Assembly (NCBI GenBank): GCA_016930735.1
Contig: JAFGGF010000166.1
Location: forward strand, 1-10,189
DNA: 10,189 bases
Source of the DNA: Prolixibacteraceae bacterium
GTDB lineage: Bacteria > Bacteroidota > Bacteroidia > Bacteroidales > Prolixibacteraceae
Direction of reading: 5' to 3'
The notes below the pieces were generated by a model that worked only from the letters and a program-made list of their open reading frames with translations, was not told the origin of the DNA and did not search any database. A program made the translations under genes and the position numbers. Below, piece after piece: positions 7,489 through 10,189 of the stretch. How positions within the stretch are numbered: position 1 is the first letter of the stretch; each line of letters opens with the position of its first letter.

Positions 7489-7695
7489 ATGTTAAAATTA
7501 ATACGAATTAATTGTCGACAATCGAACCTGTACAGTGCCACAAAAAATACCAGAAAACTTGATATTTCAGAAAAGCTACGGCACAGATTCCATTTGTCTT
7601 TTTGCACGGAATGTAAAAAATTTGACAGTTTTGCTTCTGATCCAAATCATACATTTTGTGATTTTATTTCATTTGAAGTCAAAACCATGGATTAA
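7489..7695 (+). CDS. Small zf-HC2 / anti-sigma-like zinc-finger protein
   Basis: A 68-residue protein with no signal peptide or membrane segment, so probably cytoplasmic. C9 followed by H35-x3-C39-x2-C42 (HLSFCTEC) is the zinc-binding arrangement of zf-HC2 anti-sigma factors. The spacing also resembles short Bacteroidota proteins often found beside ECF sigma-factor genes, where C9 is followed by a helix and the H/C/C cluster ends in a C-x-x-F-like stretch. Here there is no sigma factor and no transmembrane tail. The C-terminal part (48-68) has one more Cys (C57) and resembles nothing I know. It stands alone between two EamA transporter genes, 109 bases after the first and 88 before the second. 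A regulatory role is inferred; the coding call rests on the metal motif and the intact frame. Confidence 0.7.
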   Translation: MLKLIRINCRQSNLYSATKNTRKLDISEKLRHRFHLSFCTECKKFDSFASDPNHTFCDFISFEVKTMD

Positions 7696-7755
7696 CCTTT
7701 TATCAAGTTAATCAATAATCGATTTTAATTTTATTAATTGCACATAACAACATAC

Positions 7756-7763
7756 TATATTTG
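7756..7763 (+). promoter_or_regulatory. Bacteroidota -7 promoter element for the second EamA gene
   Basis: TATATTTG is an exact TAnnTTTG match, placing the transcript start about 14 bases before the ATG at 7784. A TTG at 7738-7740 could be the -33 element, but its 15-base spacing is shorter than usual. Confidence 0.6.
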
Positions 7764-7783
7764 CCTCCTAATTTAAACAGATT

Positions 7784-8683
7784 ATGTGGGCAATTTTTGC
7801 ACTGTTCTCAGCTGTAAGCCTGGGAGTATATGATATTTTTAAAAAGCTGTCGCTCAATAAAAATGCAGTTATTCCGGTGCTTTTTTTCTCAACCCTGACC
7901 AGTGCTATTATTTTTTTGCCTGTCATTTTCGGATCTATCTGTTTTCCACAATTTTTTCAGGAAACAGGGCTTTATTCACCATTGCTGACCTTAACTGAAC
8001 ACCTGCAGGTTTTGTTGAAATCGATCCTTGTAGTGTCAAGCTGGATCCTGGCTTTTTTTGCCATCAAACATCTGCCTGTTACCATTTTTGCACCAATCAG
8101 GGCAACCAGCCCGTTGTGGACTTTATTTGGGGCTATCTTCATTTTTCATGAAAGATTAAATATACTGCAATGGATTGGCGTAACAATTACATTGATTTTT
8201 TTCTACCTCTTTTCAACTGCCGGGAAAAAAGAAGGCATTGAATTCAGAAAAAACAAATGGATCTATTGTATTATCGGAGCCACAATTTTGGGTTCTGCAA
8301 GCGGATTATACGATAAATTTATTATTGCCAGGATCGACCGTATCGCTGTCCAGGCATGGTTCTCAATATATCAGGTGGTTTTACTGTTGCCGGTAATAGC
8401 AATTATTTGGTTCCCAAAACGAAAAAAAATCACCCCCTTTCAATGGCGTTGGTTTATTCCGCTTATTGGAATTACATTAATCATCGCCGACTTTCTATAT
8501 TTCTATTCAATCAGTATTGAAGGATCAATGATTTCGCTAATAGCTGCGTTGCGAAGGGCCAGTGTAATAATTGCATTTATTTTGGGGGCAATTATTTACA
8601 AAGAGAAAAACCTCAAACATAAAAGTGTCTTATTATTCGGGATTCTTCTGGGAATAATTCTGATCACATTTGGAAGCCGGTAA
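7784..8683 (+). CDS. Second EamA-family (drug/metabolite transporter superfamily) permease
   Basis: A 299-residue inner-membrane transporter with about ten hydrophobic helices. The first helix starts at residue 2 (WAIFALFSAVSLGVYDIFKK). Each half ends in an EamA-like signature: FHERLNILQWIGV near 123-135 and IYKEKNLKHKSV near 273-284, both followed by a closing helix. It has little residue-level resemblance to the EamA protein at 6480, so this is not a recent tandem duplication. Residues Y167-DKF and SIEGSMISL in the second half resemble EamA proteins that lie near sugar or lipid genes, but the substrate is not evident. It has its own -7 element and a leader of about 14 bases. The family is clear; the substrate is unknown. 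Confidence 0.92.
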   Translation: MWAIFALFSAVSLGVYDIFKKLSLNKNAVIPVLFFSTLTSAIIFLPVIFGSICFPQFFQETGLYSPLLTLTEHLQVLLKSILVVSSWILAFFAIKHLPVTIFAPIRATSPLWTLFGAIFIFHERLNILQWIGVTITLIFFYLFSTAGKKEGIEFRKNKWIYCIIGATILGSASGLYDKFIIARIDRIAVQAWFSIYQVVLLLPVIAIIWFPKRKKITPFQWRWFIPLIGITLIIADFLYFYSISIEGSMISLIAALRRASVIIAFILGAIIYKEKNLKHKSVLLFGILLGIILITFGSR

Positions 8684-8703
8684 TCAATTTTTTATAAGCT
8701 TTG

Positions 8704-8730
8704 AAAATTAATTTCTGAATTAGTTTTTTT
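8704..8730 (+). terminator. AT-rich hairpin with T-run after the second EamA gene
   Basis: AAAATTAATT at 8704-8713 pairs with AATTAGTTTT at 8718-8727 (10 positions, one T-G wobble) around a TCTG loop, and T continues to 8730. It has terminator form but no G-C pairs. Its T-run merges with the -7 element that follows. Confidence 0.45.
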
Positions 8731-8737
8731 ACTTTTG
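8730..8737 (+). promoter_or_regulatory. Bacteroidota -7 promoter element for the phosphotriesterase-family gene
   Basis: TACTTTTG matches TAnnTTTG and lies 16 bases before the ATG at 8754. A TTTG at 8700-8703 is the nearest -33 candidate, but its 26-base spacing is too long for the usual layout. Confidence 0.5.
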
Positions 8738-8753
8738 AAGAAAGTACAAACTT

Positions 8754-9746
8754 ATGAAAAACTACTTTTTACTAATTGTTATTCTTTTGGTTTTTTCCTG
8801 TCGGAACAATACTCAAACCATTCAAACAGTGACAGGAAAAATCTCTCCGGAAGAAATTGGTAAAACTCTTCACCATGAGCATTTACTTGTTGATTTTGTT
8901 GCTGCGGATAGTATAAATTATGACCGCTGGGACAAAAACGAAGTGGTTGAAAAAGTGTTGCCCTATCTGTTTGAAATAAAAAATGCCGGTTATTCAACTT
9001 TGGTTGATGCTACACCTGCTTTCCTTGGTCGTGACCCCTTGCTTTTAAAAATGTTGTCAGAGCAGTCGGGTGTTCAGATACTTACCAATACAGGATTGTA
9101 CGGCGCATACAAAATTCACCTTCCAAAATATTTTTACGAAGAAACAGCTGAAGAGCTTTCGCAAAGGTGGATTAATGAATACAAAAACAGCATTGAAGGC
9201 ACCGGGGTATTTCCTGGATTTATTAAAATTGCCGTTGACCGGGCACCTCTTGAAGACATTCACCGGAAACTGGTAAAAGCAGCATGTTTAACACATCTTC
9301 AAACAGGTCTGACAATTATGTCGCATACCGGACTGGCAGTCCCTGCATTCCAGCAACTTGAAATACTGAAAGAAAATGGCGTTCATCCTTCTGCATTTAT
9401 CTGGACACATGCCAATAACGAAAAAGATTATACAAAACAAATTGAAGCAGCAAAAATGGGGACATGGATTGCATTTGATAAATTCATGCCCGAAAGTAAA
9501 GATGAATACATAGCCTTTGCAAAACTGATGAAAAAAAGCGGGCTTTTAAATAAACTTCTCTTTTCACATGACTCAGGATGGTTCGATCCGGCGAAACCGG
9601 GAGGTGGCGAAATCAGGGGTTATATGGATATTGAAAACTTCCTGATTCCTGCTTTAAAAGAAAATGGTTTCTCACAGGAGGATATTGATTTACTTTTTAT
9701 AAAAAATCCGGCAGAAGCATTTACCGTTAAAATCAGGTCGATTTAA
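8754..9746 (+). CDS. Phosphotriesterase-family metal hydrolase lipoprotein
   Basis: A 330-residue lipoprotein of the phosphotriesterase (PTE) branch of the amidohydrolase superfamily, with a two-metal active site. A signal segment (3-14) ends in VFSC16, a Bacteroidota-type lipobox. The next residues (RNN) are not the acidic surface-export signal, so the protein probably faces the periplasm from the outer membrane. Every expected metal ligand is visible: H41-E-H43 (TLHHEHL), the lysine normally carboxylated, K158 (GFIKIA), H191 (MSHTG), H219 (WTHAN) and D273 (FSHDSGW). Length matches the family. Many PTE-like proteins are lactonases, esterases or phosphohydrolases of unknown substrate; nothing in the residues separates these. 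It has its own -7 element, and its neighbours (transporter upstream, idi downstream) give no pathway. The family call is firm; the substrate is open. Confidence 0.95.
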   Translation: MKNYFLLIVILLVFSCRNNTQTIQTVTGKISPEEIGKTLHHEHLLVDFVAADSINYDRWDKNEVVEKVLPYLFEIKNAGYSTLVDATPAFLGRDPLLLKMLSEQSGVQILTNTGLYGAYKIHLPKYFYEETAEELSQRWINEYKNSIEGTGVFPGFIKIAVDRAPLEDIHRKLVKAACLTHLQTGLTIMSHTGLAVPAFQQLEILKENGVHPSAFIWTHANNEKDYTKQIEAAKMGTWIAFDKFMPESKDEYIAFAKLMKKSGLLNKLLFSHDSGWFDPAKPGGGEIRGYMDIENFLIPALKENGFSQEDIDLLFIKNPAEAFTVKIRSI

Positions 9747-9798
9747 GTAAGAATCACTTTGCTTACCAAATATAAGTTTTCAGGAACAAAATTTTTTA

Positions 9799-9806
9799 AA
9801 TCTTTG
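9799..9806 (+). promoter_or_regulatory. Possible -7 element of idi
   Basis: AATCTTTG differs from TAnnTTTG only in the first base and lies 27 bases before the ATG at 9834, the spacing seen for pheT. There is no clear -33 element. Confidence 0.35.
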
Positions 9807-9833
9807 TTACTCCTGTAATATTAAAATTATACA

Positions 9834-10189
9834 ATGGCAGAAACAAAAGTAATTTGTGTTGATGAGAACGATAATCCCATTGGGGAAATGGAGAAAATGG
9901 AAGCCCACGAAAAAGCAGTTCTTCACCGGGCTTTTTCAGTTTTTATTTTTAATTCAAAAAAAGAATTACTCCTTCAGCAAAGGTCTGCAGGAAAATATCA
10001 CTCTGCATTGTTATGGACCAACACCTGTTGCAGCCATCCTGTTCCTGGTGAATTAACAGAAAATGCTGCAAAACGAAGGTTGAAAGAAGAAATGGGAATG
10101 AACGCTGAATTGAAATTCCTTTTTAAGTTTCAATATAAAGCCCCTTTTGATAATGGATTAACCGAACATGAAATCGACCATGTATTTAT
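9834..10189 (+). CDS. idi: Isopentenyl-diphosphate delta-isomerase, type 1 (5' part, cut by window edge)
   Basis: Only the first 118 residues are present; the frame is still open at the window's end. Type 1 Idi interconverts isopentenyl and dimethylallyl diphosphate in the cytoplasm and is a Nudix-fold metal enzyme. The catalytic cysteine region is WTNTCCSHP (61-69), with C66 matching the active-site Cys of the E. coli enzyme. Metal ligands H25, H31, H68, E111 and E113 all have counterparts, and the Nudix helix runs from G72 to about M89 (REEMG-like KEEMG). The start is ATG 9834, since the conserved segment EKMEAHEKAVLHRAFS begins at residue 20. The missing 3' part should be about 50-60 residues. 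It is the only isoprenoid gene in view, so nothing can be said about pathway neighbours. Confidence 0.97.
   Translation, partial: MAETKVICVDENDNPIGEMEKMEAHEKAVLHRAFSVFIFNSKKELLLQQRSAGKYHSALLWTNTCCSHPVPGELTENAAKRRLKEEMGMNAELKFLFKFQYKAPFDNGLTEHEIDHVF

Noticed and set aside
9747..9766. GTAAG/CTTAC hairpin after the phosphotriesterase-family gene
   Set aside because: Only 5 bp with a ten-base loop and no T-tract; not enough for a terminator call.
9766..9773. TATATTTG-like box on the minus strand
   Set aside because: It would drive leftward transcription antisense to the phosphotriesterase-family gene, where no minus-strand gene is supported.
9856..10056. An open frame of 66 codons overlapping the start of idi
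   Set aside because: It is out of frame with idi, whose own frame shows all Idi active-site motifs; the overlap is a shadow.

Overview
The window looks like chromosomal DNA of a Bacteroidota species. It is AT-rich with AT-only spacers, its starts lack Shine-Dalgarno sequences, and several genes are preceded by the Bacteroidota -7 promoter element TAnnTTTG. Signal peptides end in A-Q and one lipoprotein has the F-S-C type of lipobox. The genus cannot be fixed from this alone. All supported genes are on the + strand. No rRNA, tRNA, CRISPR array, insertion sequence or phage gene is visible, and no gene-free stretch reaches 300 bases.

Region 1 (66-3840) is a three-gene cluster in one direction with gaps of 72 and 82 bases. 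It encodes a Tat-signal enolase-superfamily protein of the mandelate racemase subgroup, a bile acid:sodium symporter (BASS) family carrier, and an RraA/HMG-aldolase-like protein with a Sec signal peptide. All three keep the main catalytic or ion-binding residues of their families. The inferred logic is dehydration of a sugar acid (or similar hydroxy acid), cleavage or decarboxylation of the 2-keto product, and sodium-coupled import of a keto or carboxylic acid. The odd part is that both enzymes carry export signals, so this would be an acid-catabolic step outside the cytoplasm. This is the most interesting proposal in the window.

Region 2 (3944-6470) is the housekeeping gene pheT, the phenylalanyl-tRNA synthetase beta subunit, with its own -7 promoter element and a clear intrinsic terminator.

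Region 3 (6480-8683) has two dissimilar EamA-type drug/metabolite transporters on either side of a 68-residue protein with an HxxxCxxC zinc-finger (anti-sigma-like) signature and no sigma factor beside it. The first transporter most likely starts at ATG 6480, ten bases after the pheT terminator.

Region 4 (8754-10189) holds a lipoprotein of the phosphotriesterase family with its full set of metal ligands, then the 5' part of idi, a type 1 isopentenyl-diphosphate isomerase cut by the window edge.

Several spacers contain short AT-only hairpins built on a CTGAATT core, and one has a heptamer tandem repeat. These are probably family-typical spacer elements and weak 3'-end structures.
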